Source: Pseudomonas putida
GTDB lineage: Bacteria > Pseudomonadota > Gammaproteobacteria > Pseudomonadales > Pseudomonadaceae
NCBI RefSeq assembly: GCF_004357765.1
Contig: NZ_SMTE01000014.1
Span: 105,850-169,849 of the forward strand
Length of the DNA stretch: 64,000 bases
Direction of reading: 5' to 3'
Numbering within the stretch: the first letter of the stretch is position 1; each line of letters begins with the position of its first letter. Below the pieces are notes generated by a model, which saw only the letters and a program-made list of their open reading frames with translations, made no database searches and was not told the origin of the DNA. The translations under genes and the position numbers were made by a program. Shown in pieces: positions 54,214 through 64,000 of this stretch.

Positions 54214-54921
54214 ATGTTCACCATGCGTCGTCTGATTATCGTCGCAACCGCCGCCGCCCTGATGACCGGTTGCGCCAGCCAGAATCCTTACGACTCCCAG
54301 GGCTCCTCGGGCATGAGCAAAACCGCTAAGTACGGTGGTCTGGGCGCGTTGGCCGGGGCAGTGGCTGGTGCTGCCATCGATCACAACAACCGTGGCAAGG
54401 GCGCCCTGATCGGCGCTGCCGCGGTGGGCGCTGCCGCCGCAGGTTACGGTTACTACGCTGACAAGCAGGAAGCGGCACTGCGTGCACAGATGGCCAATAC
54501 CGGTGTCGAAGTGCAGCGCCAAGGCGACCAGATCAAGCTGATCATGCCCGGCAACATCACCTTCGCCACCGATTCGGCCAACATCGCGCCGAGCTTCTAC
54601 ACCCCGCTCAACAACCTGGCGAACTCGTTCAAGCAGTTCAACCAGAACACCATCGAAGTGGTCGGCTTCACCGACAGCACCGGCAGCCGCCAACACAACA
54701 TGGATCTGTCCCAGCGCCGTGCCCAGGCGGTCAGCACCTACCTGACCTCCCAGGGCGTCGATGGCTCGCGCGTCAGCGTACGTGGCATGGGCCCGGACCA
54801 ACCGATCGCGAGCAACGCCGATGCCAATGGTCGCGCGCAGAATCGCCGCGTCGAAGTCAACCTCAAGCCGATCCCTGGCCAGCAGTATGATCAGCAGGGG
54901 CAGGTGCAGCAGTACCCCTGA
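54214..54921 (+). CDS. OmpA-family lipoprotein (YiaD-like)
   Basis: Outer-membrane lipoprotein of 235 residues. Lipobox LMTGC (Cys20), a glycine-zipper segment (about 38-80, GGLGALAGAVAGAAID), and a C-terminal OmpA peptidoglycan-binding domain (about 110-220, VVGFTDSTGS and NRRVEVNL). It probably tethers the outer membrane to peptidoglycan. ATG at 54214 has TAGGAG upstream; Met4 is an alternative. Confidence 0.92.
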   Translation: MFTMRRLIIVATAAALMTGCASQNPYDSQGSSGMSKTAKYGGLGALAGAVAGAAIDHNNRGKGALIGAAAVGAAAAGYGYYADKQEAALRAQMANTGVEVQRQGDQIKLIMPGNITFATDSANIAPSFYTPLNNLANSFKQFNQNTIEVVGFTDSTGSRQHNMDLSQRRAQAVSTYLTSQGVDGSRVSVRGMGPDQPIASNADANGRAQNRRVEVNLKPIPGQQYDQQGQVQQYP

Positions 54922-54964
54922 GCTGAATCAGCAACGCCGCTGATGGAGCGGCGCTGTTGTCCTG

Positions 54965-54994
54965 ACGCCGGCAACCTTGCCGGCGTTTTCATTT
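54965..54994 (+). terminator. Terminator of the OmpA-like gene
   Basis: ACGCCGGCAA-CC-TTGCCGGCGT perfect stem (54965-54986) followed by TTTTCATTTT, 43 nt after the stop. Convergent pta ends immediately to the right. Confidence 0.85.
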
Positions 54995-57082
54995 TCAGTC
55001 GGCGACGCTGGCCTGAATCGCCGTCAGGGCGATGGTATGAACGATGTCGTCGACCTGCGCCCCGCGTGGCAGGTCGTTCACCGGCTTGCGCAACCCCTGC
55101 AGCATAGGCCCCAGGCTGACGCCGTCGGTACTGCGTTGTACGGCCTTGTGCGTGGTGTTGCCGGTGTTCAGGTCCGGGAACACGAATACCGTCGCCTGGC
55201 CGGCCACCTTGCTTTGCAGGGCTAGCTGGCGGGCGACCTGCGGGTTGGCCGCGGCGTCGTATTGCAGCGGGCCGTCGATCAGCAGTTGCCGTTGGCTGCT
55301 CTGCGCCAGACGGGTGGCTTCGCGCACCTTCTCCACTTCCTCGTCACTGGCCGAGTCGTTCGAATAGCTGATCATCGCCACTCGCGGCACGATGCCGAAC
55401 GCGCGAGCCGACTCTGCGCTCTGTCGGGCGATTTCCGCCAGTTCAGCAGCGCTTGGGTGCGGGTTCATCACGCAGTCGCCGTACACCAACACCTGTTCGG
55501 GAAACAGCATGAAATAAACCGAAGACACCAGGCTGCTGCCCGGTGCGGTCTTGATCAACTGCAAGGCCGGACGAATGGTGTTGGCGGTCGAATGGACCAG
55601 TCCTGAAACCAGACCATCGACCTCGTCGAGCGCCAGCATCATGGTGCCGATCACCACCGGATCCTCCAGCTGCTGCTCGGCCATTGGTGCGTTGAGGTTC
55701 TTGCTCTTGCGCAATTCGACCATGGGCTCGACGTAGCGGCCACGGATGCGTTCGGGATCGAGGATCTCCAGGTCGGCCGGCAGGCTGATGCCCTGGGCAC
55801 GGGCCACTGCTTCGACCTCCTCGGGTTTGGCCAACAGCACGCAACGGGCAATCCCACGGGCCTGGCAGAGGGCAGCGGCTTGCACCAGCAGCGGTTCGGC
55901 ACCTTCCGGCAGGACGATGCGCTTGTTGGCTTGCTGCGCCCGCTGAATCAGTTGATAGCGGAACACTGCCGGCGACAGGCGCGGCTCGCGTGGCGTGCCG
56001 CAGCGCTGGTGGAGCCAGGCGGCGTCCAGGTGGCTGGCGACGAAGTCAGTGATGAATTCAGCGCGTTCGCGGTCGTCCACCGGGATCTCGCGATTGAGAG
56101 AATTGAGCTGGTTGGCAGTGTCGTACGAGCCGGTGCTGACCGAGAGGATCGGCAGCCCTGCCTGCAAGGCGCCACGGCACAGTTCGAGGATGCGTGCGTC
56201 AGGCTTGCTGTCGCTGGTCAGCAACAGGCCAGCCAGGGGCACGCCGTTGATGGCGGCCAGGCTCACTGCGAGGATGATGTCGTCACGATCGCCCGGGGTC
56301 ACCACCAGGGTGCCTGGGGTCAACAACGGTACGGTATTGGCCACGGTACGTGCGCAGATGATGATCTTGTTCATGCGCCGTTGTTCGTAGTCGCCGGCGT
56401 TGAGCACCTGGGCGCCGAGCAGTTCGGCCACATCGCGGGTGCGCGGCGCGTTCAGTTCGGCTTGATACGGAATGCAGCCAAGCAGACGGAAGTCGTTGCC
56501 GCGCAGCAGCGGCGAGTGTTCGCGCAGGCGTGTGGCGAAATCGGCCATGCTTTCATCGGTGCGCACTTTGTTCAGCACTACCCCGAGCACCTTCGGGTCA
56601 CGCGGACCGCCGAACAGCTGAGCTTGAAGCTCTACCCGTCCGGAGAGTTCGCTGAGCACCTCGTTCTCCGCTGCCGAGACCAGGATCACCTCGGCATCCA
56701 GGCTCTTGGCCAGGTGCAGGTTGACCCGGGCGGCATAGCTGGCGTGCCGGGTGGGGACCATGCCTTCGACCACTACCACATCGTTGTCCACGCAGGCTTG
56801 CTGGTAAAGGCGGATGATTTCCTCCAGCAGCTCGTCCAGTTGGCCGTCGCCGAGCATGCGCTCGACCTGGGCCAGACTCAGGGGCGGGGGAGGCTTGATG
56901 CCGTGGGTTCGAGCGACCAGCTCGGTGGAGCGTTCGGGGCCGGTGTCTCCGGGGTGCGGTTGGGCAATCGGCTTGAAGAAGCCGACCTTCAGGCCAGCCC
57001 GCTCCAGGGTGCGGACCAGGCCGAGGCTGATCGACGTCAGACCGACACCGAAGTCGGTCGGCGCAATGAAAAATGTTTGCAT
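54995..57082 (-). CDS. pta: Phosphate acetyltransferase (long form)
   Basis: Converts acetyl-CoA and phosphate to acetyl phosphate. At 695 residues it is the long form: an N-terminal P-loop/BioD-like domain (TDFGVGLTSISLGLVRTL), a middle DRTGG domain (about 225-335), and a C-terminal PTA_PTB catalytic domain (about 385-695, LVSGLVHSTANTIRPALQ, NPHPSAAELAEIA). ATG at 57082 with GAGAAG upstream. No ackA is seen next to it. Confidence 0.96.
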   Translation of the reverse strand: MQTFFIAPTDFGVGLTSISLGLVRTLERAGLKVGFFKPIAQPHPGDTGPERSTELVARTHGIKPPPPLSLAQVERMLGDGQLDELLEEIIRLYQQACVDNDVVVVEGMVPTRHASYAARVNLHLAKSLDAEVILVSAAENEVLSELSGRVELQAQLFGGPRDPKVLGVVLNKVRTDESMADFATRLREHSPLLRGNDFRLLGCIPYQAELNAPRTRDVAELLGAQVLNAGDYEQRRMNKIIICARTVANTVPLLTPGTLVVTPGDRDDIILAVSLAAINGVPLAGLLLTSDSKPDARILELCRGALQAGLPILSVSTGSYDTANQLNSLNREIPVDDRERAEFITDFVASHLDAAWLHQRCGTPREPRLSPAVFRYQLIQRAQQANKRIVLPEGAEPLLVQAAALCQARGIARCVLLAKPEEVEAVARAQGISLPADLEILDPERIRGRYVEPMVELRKSKNLNAPMAEQQLEDPVVIGTMMLALDEVDGLVSGLVHSTANTIRPALQLIKTAPGSSLVSSVYFMLFPEQVLVYGDCVMNPHPSAAELAEIARQSAESARAFGIVPRVAMISYSNDSASDEEVEKVREATRLAQSSQRQLLIDGPLQYDAAANPQVARQLALQSKVAGQATVFVFPDLNTGNTTHKAVQRSTDGVSLGPMLQGLRKPVNDLPRGAQVDDIVHTIALTAIQASVAD

Positions 57083-57113
57083 GCGTGCTTCTCGAAATAA
57101 GCGGTGCAAGGAG

Positions 57114-57416
57114 TCAACGGCCAAGGGTAGCGCCATCTGCCCCCTGTGCGCACCAGCCACAGGCAAAAGGCTGGCCGATGCGTTGCGCCCGTTGTCCGGC
57201 GTCGAGCACCCAGGGGCGTGCCTGCCACGGCGGTTGGTGACGCAGGTGCTGGGAATGGCCGCAATCGAGCTCGACCACCCAATGGCCGTCTTCGTCCTGG
57301 CGGAAGCCGACGATCCGACTGATGGACCGTTGCTCGATCGAGCTACGGTCGCAATCGGGCGATGCCTTGGTTACACTTGTCCGTTCTACATTCTTTTGCA
57401 AAAGGTCTTGCCCCAT
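57114..57416 (-). CDS. DUF3565 small protein
   Basis: The conserved part (SRIVGFRQDEDGHWVVELDC through FACGWC) is the DUF3565 domain, with His/Cys positions (CGHSQHLRHQ, CGWC) suggesting metal binding. Function unknown. No start codon lies directly before the domain; the in-frame ATGs at 57416 (100 residues) and 57446 (110 residues) both lie in or beyond the 5' end of divergent slyD, so the true start may be non-standard. Downstream is pta, 31 nt away. Confidence 0.72.
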   Translation of the reverse strand: MGQDLLQKNVERTSVTKASPDCDRSSIEQRSISRIVGFRQDEDGHWVVELDCGHSQHLRHQPPWQARPWVLDAGQRAQRIGQPFACGWCAQGADGATLGR

Positions 57417-57900
57417 GCTGATCGCCGCCAACAAGGCAGTCTCCATCGACTATACCCTGACCAACGACGCCGGGGAGACCATCGACAGCTCCGCCGGTGG
57501 CGCGCCGCTGGTTTACCTGCACGGTGCCAGCAATATCATCCCAGGTCTGGAAAAGGCCCTGGAAGGCAAGCAGGCCGGTGACGAGCTGGAAGTCGCCGTT
57601 GAGCCGGAAGAAGCCTACGGCGAGTACTTGGCCGAGCTGGTCAGCACCCTGAACCGCAGCCTGTTCGAAGGCGTTGACCAACTGGAAGTCGGCATGCAGT
57701 TCCATGCCTCGGCGCCGGATGGCCAAATGCAGATCGTCACCATCCGCGACATCGACGGCGACGACATCACTGTCGACGGCAACCACCCGCTGGCCGGTCA
57801 GCGCCTGAACTTCAAGGTCAAGGTCGTCAACGTTCGTGACGCCAGCGAAGAAGAAATCGCTCACCGTCACATCCACGGTGAAGGTGGCCATCACCACTGA
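57415..57900 (+). CDS. SlyD-type FKBP peptidyl-prolyl isomerase
   Basis: Cytosolic FKBP-type PPIase of 161 residues. The FK-domain ends (SIDYTLTNDAGETIDSS, then AHRHIHGEGGHHH) and the inserted-in-flap chaperone domain (about 70-120) mark it as SlyD-like. A His-rich C-terminus suggests nickel or zinc binding, though the long His/Cys tail of E. coli SlyD is absent. ATG at 57415 with AAAAGG upstream. Confidence 0.92.
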   Translation: MLIAANKAVSIDYTLTNDAGETIDSSAGGAPLVYLHGASNIIPGLEKALEGKQAGDELEVAVEPEEAYGEYLAELVSTLNRSLFEGVDQLEVGMQFHASAPDGQMQIVTIRDIDGDDITVDGNHPLAGQRLNFKVKVVNVRDASEEEIAHRHIHGEGGHHH

Positions 57901-57928
57901 TTTTCTGCGCTAAGCTCAGACAGTCGCC

Positions 57929-57994
57929 AAGGCGCTCGGGCAAGCCGACTTGCCTTCCCAACGGGAGGTGGATGGCTTGAACGGGCGCCTTTTT
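57929..57994 (+). other. Structured intergenic element ending in a T run (slyD terminator region)
   Basis: Outer arms AAGGCGC (57929-57935) and GCGCCTT (57985-57991) are followed by a T run; inside is a perfect hairpin GGCAAG-CCGA-CTTGCC (57939-57954). It probably terminates slyD, but the internal hairpin and long loop are more than a simple terminator needs. Confidence 0.5.
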
Positions 57995-58046
57995 AGTGGG
58001 CGGATTTTGCCCCGCGGTCTCTGGGAAGCTGAAAGGGGAACACAAC

Positions 58047-58529
58047 ATGAGTGCATTTCACGACCTGACGTTGAAGGCGCTGAACGGCGAGGATCTGCCC
58101 CTTGCACCGTTCAAGGGCCAGGTGGTGCTGGTGGTCAATGTCGCCTCCAAGTGCGGCCTGACGCCGCAGTACAAGGCCTTGGAAAATCTCTACCAGCAAT
58201 ACAAGGACAAAGGCCTCACGGTAATCGGACTGCCGTGCAACCAGTTCGCTGGCCAGGAGCCGGGCAGCGAAGAGGAAATCCGCACCTTCTGCAACCTCAA
58301 CTATGGGGTGACCTTCCCGCTGGGTGGCAAACTCGAAGTCAACGGTCCGCAGCGCCATGCGCTGTATCGCCTGTTGGCCGGTGAGGGGGCGGAGTTTCCG
58401 GGGGACATCAGCTGGAACTTCGAGAAGTTTCTCGTCGGCAAGGATGGTCGTGTGCTGGCGCGCTTCGCTCCACGCACGACGCCTGATGATCCGGCGGTGG
58501 TTCAGGCCATCGAGAAAGCGCTCGGCTGA
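58047..58529 (+). CDS. Glutathione peroxidase-family thiol peroxidase
   Basis: Reduces hydrogen and organic peroxides. The 160-residue protein has the peroxidatic Cys36 (ASKCGLTPQY), the tetrad Gln (PCNQFAGQEPG) and Trp (WNFEKFLV). A further Cys in RTFCNLNYG is the usual resolving Cys of thioredoxin-dependent bacterial GPx enzymes, so thioredoxin is the likely donor; trxB is also in this window (62816). ATG at 58047 with AAAGGGG upstream. Confidence 0.94.
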   Translation: MSAFHDLTLKALNGEDLPLAPFKGQVVLVVNVASKCGLTPQYKALENLYQQYKDKGLTVIGLPCNQFAGQEPGSEEEIRTFCNLNYGVTFPLGGKLEVNGPQRHALYRLLAGEGAEFPGDISWNFEKFLVGKDGRVLARFAPRTTPDDPAVVQAIEKALG

Positions 58530-58540
58530 CCCGTTCACCC

Positions 58541-59755
58541 CTATCCCTGGCTTGCCGAGCCTGGCTTGATTGCCAGCGCTATCTCGGCAGGCCGGTCGTC
58601 GCTGTCTTTCGTCGCGCGCCAAGCCGTGTGCAGGTAATTCTCGAACTGCTCGACGATGGCCGGCCAGCCTTGGCGGCTGGCATGTTGCCGGGCGTTGAGG
58701 CGGACCCGGCGCAGGGTCTCGTTTTCTTCCAGCAGCCAGCAGGCGGCCTCGACGAAAGCAGCCGGGTCACCCGGCATGGCCAGCGCGCCGTTGTGGCCAT
58801 GGCGGATGTGTTGGGCGGCAGCGGCTTGGTCGTAGGCCACGACAGCAAGCCCCGAGGCCATCGCTTCGAGCACCACGTTGCCGAAGGTCTCGGTCAGGCT
58901 GGGGAACAGGAACAGGTCACCGCTGGCGTAATGCTCGGCGAGGTCATCACCGCGCCGGGCGCCGCAGAATACCGCCTCAGGCAGTGATCGCTCGAGTGCG
59001 GCGCGCAGCGGGCCGTCCCCGACCAGTACCAGGCGCAGGCGCTTGTGGGGAGAGGCGCGCTGCAGCGCCTGCAGGCTCGGTTGCAGCAGACCGAGGTTCT
59101 TTTCCGCCGCCAGTCGACCGACATAGATCACGGCAACGTCATTCGGCTCCAACCCCCATCCCTGGCGCAAGGCCTGATTGCGACGGGCAGGGGTGAACAG
59201 GCAGGTGTCCACACCGCGTCCCAACAGGGCCAAACGCTCGAAGCCGCGCCGTTCCAGTTCCAGGCACTGGCTCTGGCTCGGCACCAGGGTGGTCGCGGTG
59301 CGGCGGTGGAACCAACGTAGGTAGTGGGTGAGCAGGCGGGTCAGCAGGCCCAGTCCGTACTGGCCGCAATACTGCGGGAAATTGGTGTGAAAGCCGCTGA
59401 CCACGGCAATGCCCAGGCGTCGGGCAGCGCGCAGGGCGCTGAGCCCAAGCGGGCCCTCGGTGGCGATGTACAGCACATCCGGACGTCGCCGGCGCCAGCG
59501 GCGCAGCAACCTGTGCATCGACACTTCGCCCCATTGCAGCCCAGGGTAGCCTGGCAATCCCCACCCCCGGCAGAACATCAGTTGCGGGTCGTCGCCCTTG
59601 GCAGTCTCCCCCGCTTGGCGCGGCCGGATGATCTCCACTTGGTGGCCGCGCAGGTGCAAGCCCTCGCTGAGGTGACCAAGGGTATTGGCCACGCCGTTTA
59701 TCTCGGGTGGGAAGGTCTCGCTGACCAGGGTGATGCGCAGGCTGGGAGTATTCAT
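58541..59755 (-). CDS. GT4-family glycosyltransferase
   Basis: 404-residue GT-B glycosyltransferase. The N-terminal glycine-rich start is SETFPPEINGVANTLGHLSEGL and the C-terminal donor site shows E-x7-E (ETFGNVVLEAMASGLAVVAYD). The N-terminus resembles MgtA-type alpha-mannosyltransferases. Likely acts on a glycolipid or surface glycan; donor and acceptor are unknown. Convergent with the peroxidase gene (11 nt apart). Confidence 0.9.
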   Translation of the reverse strand: MNTPSLRITLVSETFPPEINGVANTLGHLSEGLHLRGHQVEIIRPRQAGETAKGDDPQLMFCRGWGLPGYPGLQWGEVSMHRLLRRWRRRRPDVLYIATEGPLGLSALRAARRLGIAVVSGFHTNFPQYCGQYGLGLLTRLLTHYLRWFHRRTATTLVPSQSQCLELERRGFERLALLGRGVDTCLFTPARRNQALRQGWGLEPNDVAVIYVGRLAAEKNLGLLQPSLQALQRASPHKRLRLVLVGDGPLRAALERSLPEAVFCGARRGDDLAEHYASGDLFLFPSLTETFGNVVLEAMASGLAVVAYDQAAAAQHIRHGHNGALAMPGDPAAFVEAACWLLEENETLRRVRLNARQHASRQGWPAIVEQFENYLHTAWRATKDSDDRPAEIALAIKPGSASQG

Positions 59756-59931
59756 GGGAGAAGTCTCCGCCTGCTGCGTTGCGCGAATGTGACAGCCATA
59801 TGCCGTAGCAATGACGCCTGATTTCCGGCATGCGCGGTGCCCGGATATTTCCCTGCGCCGTGCTCAAGAGGCCTGGCCCATGGCCGATGAACTTGAATCC
59901 GAATCGGTTGATGCGCTCCAGGAGAGCGGTG

Positions 59932-61248
59932 ATGTTCAACAGCAAGCTCAAGAAAGAAAACCGGCAACTGCGTGAAGAATTGATGGCCATCGAGCAGGTC
60001 AAGAGCAGCCTCGACAGTGAAATGTTGGTGTTGCAGCTCGACCCCTTGGGGCGCATCGAGCAGGTCAACCACAACTTCGAGGCCGAGATGCACTACCGCG
60101 CCGAGCAATTGCTTGGGCGCTCTATCGAAGAGATCGTGCCTGCCCACGTGAAGAAGCTCGATTTCTATCAGCGGATGAAAGGCGCCATTGCCCGTGGCGA
60201 GCATCTCAATGGCGCATTTCGCTTGCTGCGCGGCAATGGCAAGGAGGCCTGGCTGCGCTCGATCCTGCAGCCGGTGAAGGATATCGACGGGCGGATCAAG
60301 CACTTCTCGCTGCACTCCAGCGATCTGACCCGTACGATCGAAACGTCGCGCGAACATGAAAGTCTGATCAAGGCGCTGATGCGCTCCACTGCAGTGATCG
60401 AGTTCGATCTCGATGGCATCGTGCTTGCTGCCAATGAGCGTTTCCTGCAAGCGATCGGCTATACCCTGGAGCAGGTGCGTGGCAAGCATCACCGCATGTT
60501 CTGCGAGGCGGCAGAGGCCAGCTCGTCCGACTACCAGGCGTTCTGGGACAAGCTGCGTCGGGGCGAATATGTGGCCGACCGTTTCAAACGCATCGATGCG
60601 CACGGTCGCACGGTGTGGTTGGAGGCTTCCTACAACCCGATCTTCGATGCCCATGATGTGTTGTACAAGGTGGTGAAGTTCGCCACCGTCATCACTGACC
60701 AGGTCAACCAGGAACAGGCTGTGGCCCAGGCGGCGGATGTCGCCTACAGCACTTCGTTGACCACCGATGACGGTGCGCGTCGAGCGACCGAAGTGGTGAC
60801 TCAGACTGTCGAGGTGATGCGCGGCCTCGAGCGCTCGATGCAGGATGCCGCCGAGGGCATCCAGGCGCTGGATGAGCAGTCCAAGGTGATCGGCGCGATC
60901 ATCAAGACCATCAGCGATATCGCCGGCCAGACCAACCTGCTGGCGCTCAATGCCGCCATCGAGGCTGCGCGCGCCGGTGAGCAGGGCCGTGGTTTCGCCG
61001 TGGTTGCCGACGAAGTGCGGCAACTGGCGTCGCGCACCAGCGGAGCCACCGAGGAAATCGCCCGGGTGGTGCAGCAGAATGAGCAACTGGCGCAGGCGGC
61101 GGTTGGCATCATCGACACCAGCAAGCGTCAGGCCGAGCAAGGCCTGGCACTGGCGGCCGATACCGGTGGGGTGATCGTCGAGATTCAGGAGGGGGCGAAG
61201 AAGGTGGTCGATGCGGTAGGACAGTTTTCCAGCCGACTCAGTCAGTGA
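59932..61248 (+). CDS. PAS-PAS methyl-accepting chemotaxis protein (BdlA-like)
   Basis: Soluble chemoreceptor of 438 residues: a short coiled coil ([19 protein letters not shown], residues 8-26), two PAS domains (about 30-140 and 150-265), then the MCP hairpin tip ([20 protein letters not shown]). No membrane segments. This is the BdlA architecture of P. aeruginosa, which links chemosensing to biofilm dispersal; it may also be an Aer-like redox sensor. ATG at 59932 has AGGAGAG upstream. Confidence 0.92.
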   Translation: MFNSKLKKENRQLREELMAIEQVKSSLDSEMLVLQLDPLGRIEQVNHNFEAEMHYRAEQLLGRSIEEIVPAHVKKLDFYQRMKGAIARGEHLNGAFRLLRGNGKEAWLRSILQPVKDIDGRIKHFSLHSSDLTRTIETSREHESLIKALMRSTAVIEFDLDGIVLAANERFLQAIGYTLEQVRGKHHRMFCEAAEASSSDYQAFWDKLRRGEYVADRFKRIDAHGRTVWLEASYNPIFDAHDVLYKVVKFATVITDQVNQEQAVAQAADVAYSTSLTTDDGARRATEVVTQTVEVMRGLERSMQDAAEGIQALDEQSKVIGAIIKTISDIAGQTNLLALNAAIEAARAGEQGRGFAVVADEVRQLASRTSGATEEIARVVQQNEQLAQAAVGIIDTSKRQAEQGLALAADTGGVIVEIQEGAKKVVDAVGQFSSRLSQ

Positions 61249-61286
61249 TCGAAGGAGGCGCGAATACGCCTCCTTGCGCCCTACCA

Positions 61287-61673
61287 TCAGCCTGCTTGCT
61301 CGGTGTCCTTGATGTGCCTGTAGACGATCTGGATGGCCTCGTCGACGGTTTGCTGGTCGATGTTCAGCAGTTCATCGCTGCTGGTGACTGCCATGCGGCC
61401 GAACAGGCCACCGTGCATACCGATGGACGGTGGTTCACTGTCCACCACCGCTTCGGTCAGCAATTGCACCAGCGACTTGCTGTAGTTGACCACACCATCC
61501 TCGTTCCAGGTGGTGAAGAAGATATGCTCGTAGGGGTAGGTGATGCCGCTGTTTTCCAGCGTTTCGCGCAGGCGCCACTTCACACGGTGCTCGGCGATGA
61601 CGGTACCTTGCCGGTGCTCTGGGACACCTGCCAGTTCAATGAAGTCCTTCGATTTCACGTCTGTGAATTCCAT
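61287..61673 (-). CDS. Hypothetical conserved protein
   Basis: 128-residue cytosolic protein, acidic, no recognised domain (MEFTDVKSKDFIELAGVPEH at the start; YEHIFFTTWNEDGVVNYSKS in the middle; QTVDEAIQIVYRHIKDTEQ at the end). ATG at 61673 with TGGAGA upstream is preferred to the TTG at 61679. Downstream of cysZ on the same strand, 85 nt away. Confidence 0.78.
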   Translation of the reverse strand: MEFTDVKSKDFIELAGVPEHRQGTVIAEHRVKWRLRETLENSGITYPYEHIFFTTWNEDGVVNYSKSLVQLLTEAVVDSEPPSIGMHGGLFGRMAVTSSDELLNIDQQTVDEAIQIVYRHIKDTEQAG

Positions 61674-61758
61674 GCTCAATCTCCAGGGTCAGTACCGCGA
61701 CATTGCGGTGCGTGGCCATTGGAAACCAGACGACTGCAGGCTGAACTGTAGATAGTTA

Positions 61759-62487
61759 CTACGTGCGCTCGCGCACCCAGAACAGCGTTGCCCCCGCCAC
61801 GGCAGCCGGCATCATCACCACGTTCACCAGCGGCACCATCAGCGCCAGGTAGGTGATTCCACCAAACCCCAGCGACTGCCAGCGCTTGCTGCGCAGCCAG
61901 GCGAGCATGTCCTGCCAGCTCATCTTGTTGTTGTCCGCCGGGTAGTCGATGTATTGGATGGCCATCATCCAGACGCCGAACACCAGCCATAAAGGCGCCG
62001 CGACCACGTTGACCACAGGGATGAAAGACAGGATGAACAGGCCGATGGCGCGCGGCAGGAAGTAGCCGAGCTTGCGCATCTCGCGGCCGAACGTGCGGGG
62101 CACCATGGCCACCAGTTCGCCCCAGCTGAAGGCCGGGAAGGGATCCTGGCCACGGACCACCACTTCCACCTTCTCGGCCAGGAAACCATTGAAAGGCGCA
62201 GCGATGACGTTGGCCACCAGGGTGAAGGTGAAGAACACCATCAGCACTACCAAGGCGACGAACAATGGCCACAGGATGTAGGTCAGGAAGCTCAGCCAGT
62301 CGGGCAGGCTCGGCATCAGGCTATCGACCCAAAGGCTGAACTGATGGCCGGCGAAGTAGATCAGGCCGCCGAACAGCAGCAGGTTGATCGCCAGCGGCAG
62401 CAGGACGAACAGCCGCAGATTCGGGCTCAGCACCAGTTTCAGGCCTTCGCGCAGGTATTGCGGGCCGGAGAGGACGGGGGCTTGCAT
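61759..62487 (-). CDS. cysZ: CysZ-family sulfate transporter
   Basis: Inner-membrane protein of 242 residues, EI24/CysZ family, proton-coupled sulfate uptake in E. coli. Several hydrophobic segments are visible (about 25-47, 65-100, 145-185, 205-235), with the family region [20 protein letters not shown]. No cys genes are nearby. ATG at 62487 with GGAG 7 nt upstream; TTG 62502 is rejected. Confidence 0.9.
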   Translation of the reverse strand: MQAPVLSGPQYLREGLKLVLSPNLRLFVLLPLAINLLLFGGLIYFAGHQFSLWVDSLMPSLPDWLSFLTYILWPLFVALVVLMVFFTFTLVANVIAAPFNGFLAEKVEVVVRGQDPFPAFSWGELVAMVPRTFGREMRKLGYFLPRAIGLFILSFIPVVNVVAAPLWLVFGVWMMAIQYIDYPADNNKMSWQDMLAWLRSKRWQSLGFGGITYLALMVPLVNVVMMPAAVAGATLFWVRERT

Positions 62488-63778
<1,291 letters not shown>

Positions 63779-64000
63779 TAGTTCTTCACAAGAAAACCGG
63801 CCCTTGGGCTAATGCCAGTCAGTTAAGCCAATTGGGGCTGCTTTGCAGCCCTTCGCGGGTGAACCCGCACAGGGACTGCGCCGGCCTTGATTCGAGCGTA
63901 GAACCTGTGGGAGCGGGCTTGTCCCGCGAACACCGGCGAAGCCGGTGCCATTCACCGCGTCGCCCCATTCGCGGGACAAGCCCGCTCCCACAAGGACCAT
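63779..64000. repeat. REP cluster downstream of trxB
   Basis: Contains a palindrome GCGGGT-GA-ACCCGC (63855-63868) and a pair of exact inverted 24-nt copies at 63907-63930 (GTGGGAGCGGGCTTG...) and 63968-63991, a BIME-like arrangement of Pseudomonas REP sequences. A short CACCGGCGAAGCCGGTG palindrome (63931-63947) lies between them. No gene is supported here. Confidence 0.9.

Noticed and set aside
63809-64000. 63-residue minus-strand frame at the right edge
   Set aside because: It consists of REP sequences read as protein.

Overview
The window is a GC-rich, densely packed bacterial chromosome segment from a fluorescent Pseudomonas, most likely of the P. putida group. The basis is protein content (PA4642-family protein, PagL, CPXCG and DUF2007 proteins, mqo, a LitR-type MerR regulator beside phrB), REP palindromes of the GCGGGACAAGCCCGC type, and a gene order from ychF to trxB that matches what I remember of P. 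putida chromosomes. It is mostly core genome. I see no insertion sequence, prophage, CRISPR array, rRNA operon or replication origin.

Region 1 (1-9.1 kb) is an iron-siderophore locus. It holds the 5' part of a TonB-dependent receptor with an STN signalling domain (cut by the window edge), fhuF (ferrisiderophore reductase), a fused double-length fhuB permease, a Tat-type fhuD, a PvdE/SyrD-type cyclic-peptide exporter, a divergent secreted alpha/beta hydrolase, and a separate fhuC ATPase. Two iron signals are readable: a perfect palindromic Fur box before fhuC (9108-9124) and an exact PvdS-type iron-starvation box (TAAAT-N16-CGT, 6914-6937) before the hydrolase. Importer, peptide exporter and secreted hydrolase together suggest siderophore processing or recycling. 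This is the most system-like feature of the window.

Region 2 (9.2-21.6 kb) is housekeeping. ychF, pth, rplY, prs, tRNA-Gln(TTG), ispE, lolB and a TPR lipoprotein lie on the minus strand. Divergently, hemA-prfA-prmC-moeB-murI run as an overlapping plus-strand operon, followed by pagL.

Region 3 (21.6-28.9 kb) is a probable light/stress regulon. A minus-strand operon (DUF523-DUF1722 protein, LitR/CarH-like MerR regulator, photolyase phrB, atypical SDR) starts at a perfect CTTGTACA-N12-TGTACAAG operator. A second, degenerate copy with the same 12-nt spacer lies between a renalase-like flavoprotein and an SDR39U1-type epimerase. hemH follows.

Region 4 (28.9-42.4 kb) holds pyrimidine/purine salvage (uraA-upp, hpt), an M48 protease, an SRAP protein with swapped catalytic residues, small zinc and unknown proteins, a glycerolipid acyltransferase-like protein, yajG, mqo, an UPF0016 manganese exporter under a yybP-ykoY Mn riboswitch, rsmC and a hydroxyacid dehydrogenase.

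Region 5 (42.5-53.4 kb) holds an acyl-CoA ligase, a DUF1302/DUF1329 envelope pair, a MalT-like LuxR regulator and a soluble response-regulator/histidine-kinase pair. Region 6 (53.4-64 kb) holds an MBL hydrolase, an OmpA-like lipoprotein, pta, DUF3565, an SlyD-type FKBP, a glutathione peroxidase, a GT4 glycosyltransferase, a BdlA-like PAS chemoreceptor, a small unknown protein, cysZ and trxB, ending in a REP cluster.
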